Origin: Saccharofermentans sp.
GTDB taxonomy: Bacteria; Bacillota; Clostridia; Saccharofermentanales; Saccharofermentanaceae
DNA: 64,000 nucleotides
Direction: 5' to 3'
NCBI GenBank assembly: GCA_024692235.1
Contig: JAILMW010000021.1
Span: 1 to 64,000, forward strand
Shown here piece after piece: positions 42,641-51,203 of the stretch. The notes beneath the pieces were generated by a model. It saw only the letters and a program-made list of their open reading frames with translations, was not told where the DNA came from and made no database searches. Position 1 is the stretch's first letter; the number at the start of each line of letters is the position of its first letter. The position numbers and the translations under genes are program-made.

Positions 42641-43120
42641 ATGAGACTTAGGAATATGACCGGCATATATCTTTCCTGTAAGGGGAAGATGCTCCTTTTG
42701 TACAGGCAGAACGGAAGGGTAGTAAGCGATAAATGGGTAGCTTCGGCAGGGGGACACTTTGAACCTGATGAGCTCAATGATCCTCGTGCATGTGTCCTTC
42801 GTGAGCTTAAGGAAGAGCTCGGTATCGGTGAAGTAGATATCGATAACCTTACCATGAGGTATATCGGTATTCATCATATCAACGGTGAGATCAGGCAGAA
42901 TTATTATTTCTTCGCAGATCTTAAGGAATATCGTGAATTTACTTCCAATGAAGGGATCTCCCGGTGGATCGAGACAGATAAGGTAACAGGCCTTGAAATG
43001 CCTTTGACGGCCAAGTACATAATGGATCACTATATGGATATCGGAAGGTTTGACGATATCCTGTACTGTGCAGTATGCGACGGAGAAGGATACCGCTTTG
43101 TTCCTTTGAAAGAGATGTAA
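42641..43120 (+). CDS. Nudix hydrolase
   Basis: The protein has 159 residues from an ATG with GAGG upstream. The Nudix box GGHFEPDE through CVLRELKEELGIG lies at about 38-62, with all key Glu residues. The substrate is unknown. The gene is followed by its own extended -10 element (TGCTATAAT, 43121-43129) for the HAD gene. Confidence 0.88.
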   Translation: MRLRNMTGIYLSCKGKMLLLYRQNGRVVSDKWVASAGGHFEPDELNDPRACVLRELKEELGIGEVDIDNLTMRYIGIHHINGEIRQNYYFFADLKEYREFTSNEGISRWIETDKVTGLEMPLTAKYIMDHYMDIGRFDDILYCAVCDGEGYRFVPLKEM

Positions 43121-43164
43121 TGCTATAATCTCTAACCAATAAGGGATATTGGGGAGGTTAGAGG

Positions 43165-43929
43165 ATGGTCCGTCTTATACTTTCAGATCTTGATCACACA
43201 TTATTGCGTGAGGATGGAACTATATCTGACAATACACTTTCTGTTCTTAAGTCCTGCAGAGAGAAAGGTATATTATTTGCCATTGCCACAGCAAGATACT
43301 GGATCGGTGCCGAGAAGTATATAACGATGCTGTCTCCCGACTTTGAGATAACTACCGATGGTACTTTGATCCATTCAGGCAACGATCAGATATATTCATG
43401 TGAGTTCTCCGAAGAGACGACCGATCTTATCGTAAGGCTTCTTATTGAGGCTGTACCCGGTGTAGAGATAACAGTGGCATGTGGTAAGACAGTATACTGG
43501 AACAGCGCTGATATAGCATCTTCGGAGAAGCTCCACAAGGCCGTTTACTGCGATTATTCTTCTCCTCTTGATGTAAGAGCCAATAAGATAGTAGCAGAGC
43601 TTCCTGATGAATCCGTAGCTCGGGAGATCGCTTCAAAGGCTGGCTGCGAGTTGCAGTGCTATCGTGGTGAGAGATGGTATGCATTCCTGCCTGTAGGCGC
43701 AGGGAAAGTATCCGCTATAAAGGCACTTTCATCTGTGACGGGAGTGCCTCTTGAAGATATGGTCGCTTTCGGAGACGACAGCAATGATATCAGTATGCTA
43801 CGAATGTGCGGTATCGGCGTAGCCGTAGATAATGCGCTCCCTGAAGTAAAGTCTGCTGCTGATGCTCTGACTTCATCTAATGACGATGACGGAGTTGCTG
43901 TCTGGTTAAGATCGCAGATCCTTATGTGA
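43165..43929 (+). CDS. Cof-type HAD phosphatase
   Basis: The 254-residue protein has the nucleophile motif DLDHTLL (Asp8, Asp10), TDGTLI near residue 65, a Cof-type cap and the motif IV sequence FGDDSNDISML. It dephosphorylates sugar phosphates, flavin mononucleotide or pyridoxal phosphate-type substrates, but the exact one is not known. A TATAAT at 43124-43129 starts its transcript. Its end overlaps the convergent ABC permease gene by 24 bases. A degenerate paralogue lies at 54839. Confidence 0.88.
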   Translation: MVRLILSDLDHTLLREDGTISDNTLSVLKSCREKGILFAIATARYWIGAEKYITMLSPDFEITTDGTLIHSGNDQIYSCEFSEETTDLIVRLLIEAVPGVEITVACGKTVYWNSADIASSEKLHKAVYCDYSSPLDVRANKIVAELPDESVAREIASKAGCELQCYRGERWYAFLPVGAGKVSAIKALSSVTGVPLEDMVAFGDDSNDISMLRMCGIGVAVDNALPEVKSAADALTSSNDDDGVAVWLRSQILM

Positions 43930-44694
43930 ATACTTTATGTAAGCGGCCGCTATACCCGCAGCCATAAGTAAAAGACCTGCGATCAGATATCCTGTCTGAA
44001 GGGACTCGTTCTTGATTATGTCAGCTCCGTCAGTGTAGCCGAATGCAGTTATATACTTTAGTGCCTTAGCATCGTCAGAGATGTTGGAGACGATATTAAG
44101 CATATACATTCCTGCGGCAAGTCCTATTCCTATGCCAAGACCTGACTTGGAGATGAATGCCGATATTCCGAAGCAGATACCTGCGATCTCCAACTGCATT
44201 ATATAGTAAGCTAAGCTCATGAGAAGAAGCATCTTGATATCGAGTTCTTCTCCGATCATCTGAACTGATACTGCCGTAAGAACAAATGATATCAGATTAA
44301 GTATAGTGATAAGCGCAATTACTGACAGGAGTTTCTCCGTGATGACGCGTATTCTGCTTACGGGATGAGTCATAAGAAATTCCGCTGTTCTGTCTTTCTC
44401 TTCCTTCATGAGAGATGATACTGCCGTGATAGCTGCAAAGAATGCGCCGCCGATGCCTAAGATGGAACCTCCTTCAACTGCGTAGAATCCCATGAGTTCT
44501 CCGAAATTCAACTGGTCCATTCCGAATGCGGCACTGAAGCCTCCCATGGAACTGAACATCCTGTTAACATCGTCCATCTGTTCCTTCATTGAAGGATACA
44601 TGAAGATGACGCTTGCTATAAGAAGTCCAATGGACAGGCTCCAGATAAGAAGGGGAGTCCTGTTTACCTTTATCTCATTTCTGAATATATACAT
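43906..44694 (-). CDS. ABC-2-type exporter permease
   Basis: The 262-residue protein has six membrane segments and an ABC-2 layout, with FRNEIKVNRTPLLIWSLSIGLL at the start and a cytoplasmic loop (LMKEEKDRTAEFLMTHPVSR) typical of the ABC-2 permease EAA-like region. It is the membrane partner of the ATPase encoded 13 bases upstream on the same strand. Substrate unknown; a drug, peptide or lipid exporter is likely. The end overlaps the HAD gene on the opposite strand. Confidence 0.83.
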   Translation of the reverse strand: MYIFRNEIKVNRTPLLIWSLSIGLLIASVIFMYPSMKEQMDDVNRMFSSMGGFSAAFGMDQLNFGELMGFYAVEGGSILGIGGAFFAAITAVSSLMKEEKDRTAEFLMTHPVSRIRVITEKLLSVIALITILNLISFVLTAVSVQMIGEELDIKMLLLMSLAYYIMQLEIAGICFGISAFISKSGLGIGIGLAAGMYMLNIVSNISDDAKALKYITAFGYTDGADIIKNESLQTGYLIAGLLLMAAGIAAAYIKYSHKDLRS

Positions 44695-44707
44695 AGTTTT
44701 ATTCTCC

Positions 44708-45598
44708 TTAGTTTGTGCCTTCGTAGAAGCTCATGAAGATATCTTCAAGAGAAGGCTCCGTTATGCTGATATCTCTTATTTCCATAGATGAAAGACTCGA
44801 GATGAGCACCTTTGCATCGCCCTTATATATGAATTCAACGTTGTTCTTGTCGTGATCTTCTTTAAGATCCGATATTCCCGGAATAATCGGGATATCAGCT
44901 CTGTTATTGAGCTTTATCGATACTTTCTTTGCTCCCGCAGCTTCAATATTTGCGACCTTATCGTGCATAAGGATCTTGCCGTCTCTTATGAAGGCCGCGC
45001 TCTTGCAGTGTTCCTGAACTTCCGACAGGACATGAGAAGATAAGAAGACAGTGGCGCCTCTTTTATTCTCTTCTTTTAGTATCTCGAAGAACTCGCGCTG
45101 GATAAGAGGATCAAGTCCGCTTGTAGGTTCGTCCATTATAAGAAGCTCGGGCTCGTGCTGTAAGGCTGTCACTATACCGACTTTCTTTCTGTTACCAAGA
45201 GACAGATCGTCCACTTTCTTATTAAGGTCCAGATCAAGCCTTTCTGCCAATATCTTTGCTTTCTTATCGCATTTCTTTTTTCTTATGGATGCAGAGTAGG
45301 ATATAACATCTTTAACCTTCATGCCTGAGTAGAAATTGATCTCCGAAGGAAGATAACCTGTATTCTCTAAGATCTTTACCTTGTCGCCCACTATATCGTG
45401 ACCTAATACCTTTGCTTCTCCTGAAGTAGGGGATATAAGACCAAGCAAAGTTCTTATGGTAGTTGATTTGCCTGCGCCGTTAGGACCTATAAAGCCGAAG
45501 ATATCTCCTTCTTCCACAGAGAGGTCAAGCTCTGTTATGCCGCGGCTCCTTCCGTATGTCTTTGTAAGTTTCTTAATATCTATCGCATTATTTCTCAT
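44708..45598 (-). CDS. ABC transporter ATP-binding protein
   Basis: The 296-residue protein has Walker A GPNGAGKST, signature LSLGNRKKVG, Walker B LLIMDEPTSGLDP and a His-loop SSHVLSE. It is the CcmA/BcrA-like type with an extra C-terminal domain (about 220-296) that resembles the accessory domain of drug-efflux ATPases. It overlaps the TetR stop by four bases (ATGA) and is transcribed with it. It energises the adjacent permease. Confidence 0.9.
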   Translation of the reverse strand: MRNNAIDIKKLTKTYGRSRGITELDLSVEEGDIFGFIGPNGAGKSTTIRTLLGLISPTSGEAKVLGHDIVGDKVKILENTGYLPSEINFYSGMKVKDVISYSASIRKKKCDKKAKILAERLDLDLNKKVDDLSLGNRKKVGIVTALQHEPELLIMDEPTSGLDPLIQREFFEILKEENKRGATVFLSSHVLSEVQEHCKSAAFIRDGKILMHDKVANIEAAGAKKVSIKLNNRADIPIIPGISDLKEDHDKNNVEFIYKGDAKVLISSLSSMEIRDISITEPSLEDIFMSFYEGTN

Positions 45599-46200
45599 CT
45601 TAAGTACAATCCTTTCCAGAATTCTATAAGTCTCCTGTAGTCGGAGATCATCTTGGCGACATCTATCTTGCCTGTCTGCGCCATCTGCCAGATATAACCT
45701 TCCGATGCCAGATACATATCCTGATACATAAGCTCGAGATCGAGCCCTTCCTTGAAGTCATCGGGGTTCAGAGGTGGTAAGGTCTTATTGGTCTTAAGAG
45801 CCGTGTAAGGGGCTACGATCGCTCTTATATCGTCCTTAACATCCGGATCGTCTTCGTAGTAAGCTTTTACGGAGAAGTTGGTGATGTCGGGATAGGTCTT
45901 CATTATTCCGGCTTTTGCTACTAGCCCTCTGTACATCATCTCGAATATATCTCCCGCTTCATAGCATTTAGCATCAAGGAGTGCCTTCATAGTGATCTCT
46001 TCTACTTTTTTCCATAAGAACATATAAAGATCTTTTTTGTTCTTAAAGTAGAAGAAGAGGAGAGACTTACTTATCCCTGCTTCGTCGGCTATCTCCTGGA
46101 CGGGACTCTTCTTATATGAGTTTCTGGAGAATACCCTGAATCCGGCGTTTATTATCCTTTCCTGTTTTTCCTTAGGAAGGGAATAGAAATTCTCGTTCAT
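45595..46200 (-). CDS. TetR-family regulator of the ABC operon
   Basis: The 201-residue protein has the TetR HTH with NSYKKSPVQEIADEAGISKSLLFFYFKNKKDLY (about 28-60) and a helical ligand domain. It is the first gene of a minus-strand TetR-ATPase-permease operon, so it probably represses this exporter in response to a ligand. An imperfect dyad, TTGACCG/CGGTTAA (46240-46256), is in its promoter region. The divergent XRE-DFX-like gene starts 168 bases away. Confidence 0.87.
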   Translation of the reverse strand: MNENFYSLPKEKQERIINAGFRVFSRNSYKKSPVQEIADEAGISKSLLFFYFKNKKDLYMFLWKKVEEITMKALLDAKCYEAGDIFEMMYRGLVAKAGIMKTYPDITNFSVKAYYEDDPDVKDDIRAIVAPYTALKTNKTLPPLNPDDFKEGLDLELMYQDMYLASEGYIWQMAQTGKIDVAKMISDYRRLIEFWKGLYLR

Positions 46201-46239
46201 ATATCTTTCTCCTTATCTTCCGGTATTTCTATCCGCGCG

Positions 46240-46321
46240 TTGACCGATCCGGTTAATGTTATTAAAACTCTATTGACCATTTTTGAGAAGACCCCGGCTC
46301 TACTTTTCGTAGGTTGACCAT
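46240..46321. promoter_or_regulatory. Possible TetR-operator cluster in the divergent region
   Basis: TTGACCG and CGGTTAA at 46240-46246 and 46250-46256 form an imperfect dyad with an ATC spacer. TTGACCAT is repeated at 46273-46280 and 46314-46321. A regulator such as the divergent TetR could use these units to control both directions. The promoter boxes were not resolved. Confidence 0.3.
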
Positions 46322-46368
46322 AATAAGCCGCAATATGTATGCTCATATCAGAAAGCGAGGATATGAAT

Positions 46369-46980
46369 ATGAGTTCTTACATAAACGGTGAAGTCATTAA
46401 GTCATTAAGAGAAAAGAAGAATATGACCCAGGCGCAGATGGCGTCTCTTATCGGAGTCAGTGACAAGACCATAAGCAAGTGGGAGACGGGAAGAGGACTT
46501 CCCGATATTACTCTTATAGAACCTATAGCTAAGGCTCTTGATATATCGGTAGGTGAGCTTTTCGCAGGCGAGAAGATAATTAACAGCAATATCTCTTCTT
46601 CTATCCTTCGAAGCAGGATATATGTATGTCCTATATGCGGGAATATCTTAGAGTCTGTCGGAGAAGCTTCTATTAGCTGCTGCGGAGTAACGCTTCCGCC
46701 ATGTGAATTCGAAGAGCCTGATGAGAGCCATATGATCAATGTCGAAAGGATCGAGGATGAGCTTTATGTCACCGTAGATCATCCGATGACTAAGAAGCAC
46801 TACATAAGCTCTATCATCTACAGGACCTGTGACAGGATGGAGACGGTAAAGCTTTATCCCGAAGGCAATGCAGAGTGCAGGTTCTTTCCAAGAGGAAGAG
46901 GTGAGATCCTTATAATTTGCAACCGTCACGGAGGATATAAGATAAGAATGAGATCTCCGCGGTTTCCTTATATTGTATAA
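46369..46980 (+). CDS. XRE regulator fused to a desulfoferrodoxin-like domain
   Basis: The protein has 203 residues from an ATG with GCGAGG 8 bases upstream; 46363 and 46339 are alternative Mets. The XRE HTH covers about 5-62 (NMTQAQMASLIGVSDKTISKWETG). The C-terminal half has CPICG, CCG, and then VDHPMTKKHYISS and CNRHGGY, which are the His and Cys ligands of a desulfoferrodoxin/superoxide reductase-like iron site. An iron-containing sensor of superoxide or oxygen that controls DNA binding is a reasonable inference. It precedes the APH-like gene by 33 bases. Confidence 0.78.
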   Translation: MSSYINGEVIKSLREKKNMTQAQMASLIGVSDKTISKWETGRGLPDITLIEPIAKALDISVGELFAGEKIINSNISSSILRSRIYVCPICGNILESVGEASISCCGVTLPPCEFEEPDESHMINVERIEDELYVTVDHPMTKKHYISSIIYRTCDRMETVKLYPEGNAECRFFPRGRGEILIICNRHGGYKIRMRSPRFPYIV

Positions 46981-47013
46981 TCGTATAAGAATACGATAAA
47001 GGAAATAAGGCGG

Positions 47014-47814
47014 ATGGATAACTTTCTTAACAGCCTTCCCGATAAGATAAGAGAGATCGTCGAAGGGAAGTCATATACGACAGATGATATCGGTAAGTCA
47101 GGATCGAAGGTATATATCTTCGAAGATATGGTCCTCAAGATCACGGATAAACCTTGTGACGATAAAGATGCAGTGGAGATGATGCGCTGGCTTGAAGGCA
47201 AGATACCTGCGCCTCAGGTAATAGCTTTCGAAGAAGATGATTCTAAGAGCTATCTTCTTATGACCAGGATAAGAGGAAAGATCGCCTGTGACAAATACTA
47301 TCTGGAGCGTCCGGAAGAACTTGTTCCGCTTCTTTCAAAGTCAGTGAAGATGCTTCAGAGTATAGATATATCGGACTGCCCTGTCGTAAAGGATCTGGAT
47401 ATAGAACTTGAAAAGGCTGCATACAGGGTAGAGAACGGTCTTGTGGATATAAGTGACGCTGAGCCTGATACATTCGGAGAGAACGGCAGGTTCAGAGATC
47501 CCGAAGACCTCCTTTCCTGGCTTTATGCTAACCGGCCTTCCTACGAACCGGTATTATCCCACGGAGATCTTTGTCTTCCCAATATCCTTATAGAGAACGG
47601 CGATATAAGCGGATTTATAGATATGGGTAACTGCGGTATCGCAGATAAGTGGGAAGATATGGCAATGTTATACAGGAGCCTTCGCCATAACTTTGACGGG
47701 ACATACGGCAAGGTATATCCGGGGCTTGATCCCGACAGTTTCTTCGAAGAGCTCGGCATAGAACCGGACCGCGAGAAGATAGATTACTATATCCTTCTGG
47801 ATGAACTCTTCTGA
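47014..47814 (+). CDS. Aminoglycoside phosphotransferase-family kinase (APH(3')-like)
   Basis: The 266-residue protein has the kinase motifs SGSKVYIFEDMVLKIT (ATP-binding Lys), HGDLCLPN (His183, Asp185, Asn190) and IDMGNCG (Asp203), with HGDxxxxN and IDxG as in APH(3') and related kinases. Whether it inactivates kanamycin-type antibiotics or acts on another substrate is not readable. A second, broken APH-like gene lies at 19186. It follows the XRE-DFX-like gene by 33 bases and precedes the CAT-like gene by 19. Confidence 0.83.
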   Translation: MDNFLNSLPDKIREIVEGKSYTTDDIGKSGSKVYIFEDMVLKITDKPCDDKDAVEMMRWLEGKIPAPQVIAFEEDDSKSYLLMTRIRGKIACDKYYLERPEELVPLLSKSVKMLQSIDISDCPVVKDLDIELEKAAYRVENGLVDISDAEPDTFGENGRFRDPEDLLSWLYANRPSYEPVLSHGDLCLPNILIENGDISGFIDMGNCGIADKWEDMAMLYRSLRHNFDGTYGKVYPGLDPDSFFEELGIEPDREKIDYYILLDELF

Positions 47815-47833
47815 AGGATATCCGGAGGTATAT

Positions 47834-48496
47834 ATGAGTTATAAGAAAATAGATAAAGATACATATTACAGGAAGGACGTCTACCGCCACTTCAGCGAAG
47901 ACTGCAAATGCTCAACTTCAATGACCTCGAGAGTCGATGTTACGAAGCTCGTGGAATATTCGAAGAAGACTGATACCAAGTTCTATATTAATTTTCTTTA
48001 TATCCTGTGCAAAGTCCTGAACTCAAGAGATGACTATAGGATGCAGTACCTGTGGCAGACGGATGAGATCATATGCTGGGATACTATCAATCCTATCCAG
48101 TATATCTTCCATGAGGATACGGAGACTTGTACACCGGTATATACCACCTACTATGAGGACTATAAGAAGTTCTACGAAGAGGCCTCAAAAGATATAGAAG
48201 AAGGCAAGAAGACACGTGAATATAAGCTCGATCCCGTAAACCATCCCAACTGGTTCGATGCTTCCTATATATCCTGGCTCTCATATGATTCTCTTAATAT
48301 AGAGCTTCCCGACGGATATCTTTACTTCGCTCCCATCGTTAATTGGGGCCGATACAGGGAAGATGACGGAAAGCTTCTTATGCCCATAAGTGTCAGGATG
48401 AATCACGCTATAGCAGACGGATATCTTATAGCTCTTGTATATCGCATGCTTGAGAAAGAGATAGAGATCTTTACCGGAGATATAAATGAACTGTAA
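47834..48496 (+). CDS. Chloramphenicol acetyltransferase-like protein
   Basis: The protein has 220 residues from an ATG with CCGGAGGTATAT upstream. It has CAT features such as YRHFSEDCKCSTSMT near the start and a C-terminal RMNHAIADGYLIALV block, with the catalytic His191 in NHAIADG. Many such proteins are chloramphenicol acetyltransferases, but CAT-like acyltransferases with other substrates are common. It overlaps the next gene by 11 bases. Confidence 0.78.
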   Translation: MSYKKIDKDTYYRKDVYRHFSEDCKCSTSMTSRVDVTKLVEYSKKTDTKFYINFLYILCKVLNSRDDYRMQYLWQTDEIICWDTINPIQYIFHEDTETCTPVYTTYYEDYKKFYEEASKDIEEGKKTREYKLDPVNHPNWFDASYISWLSYDSLNIELPDGYLYFAPIVNWGRYREDDGKLLMPISVRMNHAIADGYLIALVYRMLEKEIEIFTGDINEL

Positions 48497-49253
48497 AGAG
48501 ATGCTTAATATCGCCATGAGGCAGTCTGCGGAGGATCTTGGCTGCAGCGCTGAGGACTTTATTAAGTCCGATAATGTTGTAGTTCCCATAAGGCTTGGAA
48601 AGAATGCGAGAAAGTACTTAAAGCTTCCTATAACAGCCAATCTCGTCTCCTACGGTAATAACGTAGTTGCAGGTGTCACTGAGGATGTGGCTGACATAGT
48701 AAAAGAGTATATAGACAAGTTTGAATACTATCACTTATTCGAGACTCCCAACATGAACTGGCTCACTGACAAACTTGTGCCTTTGGGATATAAATGTTGC
48801 TTTATGGCGGAGTATTTCCTGCCTTCTTCCGAAGGTATTCCCGATATTCCCTGTAAGTACGAGACTTCTATCCTGACACAGGAGGACTTTACAGATCTTT
48901 ATATCCCTTCCTGGAGCAACGCTTTGTGTGAGAACAGGAAAGAACTTGATGTATTAGGCGTCGGTGCTTATGACGGCAGTAAGCTTGTAGGTCTTGCGGC
49001 GTGCTCTTCTGACTGCGATACAATGTGGCAGATAGGCGTGGATGTCCTTCATGAGTACAGAAAGCAGGGACTTGCTTCTTCTCTTACGTCTACCCTTGCT
49101 AAAGAGATATTAAAGAGAGGCAAGGTGCCTTTCTACTGCTGCGCATGGTCCAATATCCGTTCTGCTCGAAATGCTATCCGCTCCGGCTTCGTTCCTTCCT
49201 GGGTCGAGTTTACGCTAAAGCCTTCGGATATCGTTGACGAGATGAACCGCTGA
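48486..49253 (+). CDS. GNAT-family N-acetyltransferase, 255 aa
   Basis: The protein is larger than a single GNAT domain. The C-terminal half has QIGVDVLHEYRKQGLASSLTS (acetyl-CoA loop) and SARNAIRSGFVPSW, so the acetyltransferase core occupies about residues 120-250. The N-terminal part is unassigned. GGAG at 48476-48479 precedes the ATG. It ends the 46369-49253 group of resistance-like genes. Confidence 0.8.
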   Translation: MNCKEMLNIAMRQSAEDLGCSAEDFIKSDNVVVPIRLGKNARKYLKLPITANLVSYGNNVVAGVTEDVADIVKEYIDKFEYYHLFETPNMNWLTDKLVPLGYKCCFMAEYFLPSSEGIPDIPCKYETSILTQEDFTDLYIPSWSNALCENRKELDVLGVGAYDGSKLVGLAACSSDCDTMWQIGVDVLHEYRKQGLASSLTSTLAKEILKRGKVPFYCCAWSNIRSARNAIRSGFVPSWVEFTLKPSDIVDEMNR

Positions 49254-49363
49254 TACTTCACGAATGTGACTAAAGTCATATAAGATATCTGTCCTTTGGC
49301 AGTATTGAAGCATTGCTTATTTCTGTAGAATCGAATCATAAAGTTGATTCGGAGGAATAAGCG

Positions 49364-50131
49364 ATGAGTGACACTGTATTAAGATTAGACGGACTTATCA
49401 AGAAGTACGACAATAAAGCAGTCGTTGACGGTCTGTCTCTTGAGATAAGAGAAGGAGAGATCTTCGGCCTTCTAGGTCCTAACGGAGCAGGTAAGTCCAC
49501 GACCATGAACATGATCTGTTCGCTTCTTAAGCCTACTGCAGGACAGATCGAATTATTCGGCTACAACATAAAGACTGATAATAAGAAGATAAAGCCTCTT
49601 ATAGGTTATATCCCTCAGGAGCTTGCCATCTACGGTAACCTCAAGGCATGGGAGAATGTAGAGCTCTTTACATCCCTTTACGGTATAAAAGGGCAGGAGC
49701 TTAAAGATGCTATCGATGAATCACTGGAATTTGTTAAGCTCAGCGACAAGAGAAATTCCTTTGCCAAGACATTCTCGGGCGGTATGAAGAGAAGATTAAA
49801 TATCGCATGCGCTCTCGGACATCACCCTAAGCTTTTGATATTCGACGAGCCTACGGTAGGTATCGATCCTCAGTCAAGAAATTTCATCCTGGAAAGTATA
49901 AAAGCTGCAAATAAGAAAGGTGCGACAGTCATCTATACCAGTCACTACATGGAGGAAGTCGAAGCTATCTGCACCCGTATAGCGATAATGGATAACGGCA
50001 AGATCATTGCTATCGGTACTAAGGATGAACTCAAGGATATGGTAAGGAAGAACAGGGACGAAGATATCTCCCTGGAGGAAGTGTTCCTTACGCTTACGGG
50101 AAAGAAGTTAAGGGATTATACGGAAGGTTGA
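49364..50131 (+). CDS. ABC transporter ATP-binding protein
   Basis: The 255-residue protein has Walker A GPNGAGKST, signature FSGGMKRRLNIA, Walker B LLIFDEPTVGIDP and TSHYMEE. It is the ABC-2 exporter type. A GGAGG at 49351-49355 precedes the ATG, and an imperfectly placed CGAATC/GATTCG hairpin (49332-49351) abuts it. It is followed by two permease genes and a two-component system in one operon. Confidence 0.92.
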   Translation: MSDTVLRLDGLIKKYDNKAVVDGLSLEIREGEIFGLLGPNGAGKSTTMNMICSLLKPTAGQIELFGYNIKTDNKKIKPLIGYIPQELAIYGNLKAWENVELFTSLYGIKGQELKDAIDESLEFVKLSDKRNSFAKTFSGGMKRRLNIACALGHHPKLLIFDEPTVGIDPQSRNFILESIKAANKKGATVIYTSHYMEEVEAICTRIAIMDNGKIIAIGTKDELKDMVRKNRDEDISLEEVFLTLTGKKLRDYTEG

Positions 50132-50135
50132 TGAC

Positions 50136-51200
50136 ATGAGCAGGATCATAATACTTACGAAGAACTACTTAAAGCTCATATTCAGAGCTAAGTCGGTCCT
50201 CATAATAACGGTCGTGGGAGCTCTTGTCGTCATGGCGGCACTTACCAATGTATTTCATACGCTCCTTGATCAGGCGGAAACGAATGAGGATTTTACCATC
50301 GGCTATGAGATGGATGAGGATAGCAGGTACATATTAGTTGAAGAGTACTTAATAGAAGGATTCGAAGAAGAAGGAATGACAGTCATCGAATATACCGATG
50401 CTGATCCGGATGCCCTCATCAGGGATGAGAAGATAGATGTATTTATAGATTTTGAAGGCGATTCATACAGTATAAAGGGAAGGAGCAATGACGAGATAGA
50501 TGCCAGGATAGTTCAGTATGTGCTCTATAATGTCGATCATATGATGAGCGGCGATATGAGTAAGGTGCAGATCTCATCAGATAAGATCGATACCCGTGAA
50601 CAGGCTGATGCCGATACCTATTACACAATAGTCCAGACGGTATATTTTTCTTCTTTATGTTCTGCATTCTTATGCCTTGTCTATATCTCCGAGAGAAAGC
50701 AGAATATCGGCATAAGGTTCAGAAGTTCTACTGCAGGCGGAGCTCGCATATACCTTGCTAAGCTCTTCTCATGCACTTTGACTTCGTGGCTTGTTATGGC
50801 ACTGATAACAGGCGGTCTTGCGATCTTCCTGTTCGATATCGAGCTTGGAAGCCCTCTTATAAGCATAGGTATACTTTTGTTCGCGATATTGGCTTTTGCT
50901 TCCTTCGGAATGCTGTTCCTGATCATATTCGATAATCCTGCAGCTTCGATCGGATCACTCTTTATGGTCTTATGGATCGCAGGCTATGTAGGAGGAACCT
51001 TCGAGACATATATGCTCAGCTCCGTGCCTGACTCTGTACAGGAACTGTCGCCGCTATACTACGTCAACAGAACTCTTGTAGAACTGTCAGTCAACGGACA
51101 GAGCGACTATCTCGGACGTTGCATTATGGTGCTCACCATTATGAGCACAGCAAGCATTGCGCTTGGTATGTTTATCACGAGCAGGAAGAAAGGGGTATAA
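50136..51200 (+). CDS. ABC-2-type exporter permease
   Basis: The 354-residue protein has a membrane segment at the N-terminus (VLIITVVGALVVMAAL), a large extracytoplasmic loop (about 40-160) and then five to six C-terminal membrane segments, the typical ABC-2 permease layout. A NIGIRFRSSTAGGARIYLAKLFS loop precedes the C-terminal membrane part. It starts 4 bases after the ATPase stop and pairs with the next permease. Confidence 0.85.
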   Translation: MSRIIILTKNYLKLIFRAKSVLIITVVGALVVMAALTNVFHTLLDQAETNEDFTIGYEMDEDSRYILVEEYLIEGFEEEGMTVIEYTDADPDALIRDEKIDVFIDFEGDSYSIKGRSNDEIDARIVQYVLYNVDHMMSGDMSKVQISSDKIDTREQADADTYYTIVQTVYFSSLCSAFLCLVYISERKQNIGIRFRSSTAGGARIYLAKLFSCTLTSWLVMALITGGLAIFLFDIELGSPLISIGILLFAILAFASFGMLFLIIFDNPAASIGSLFMVLWIAGYVGGTFETYMLSSVPDSVQELSPLYYVNRTLVELSVNGQSDYLGRCIMVLTIMSTASIALGMFITSRKKGV

Positions 51201-51203
51201 GAG

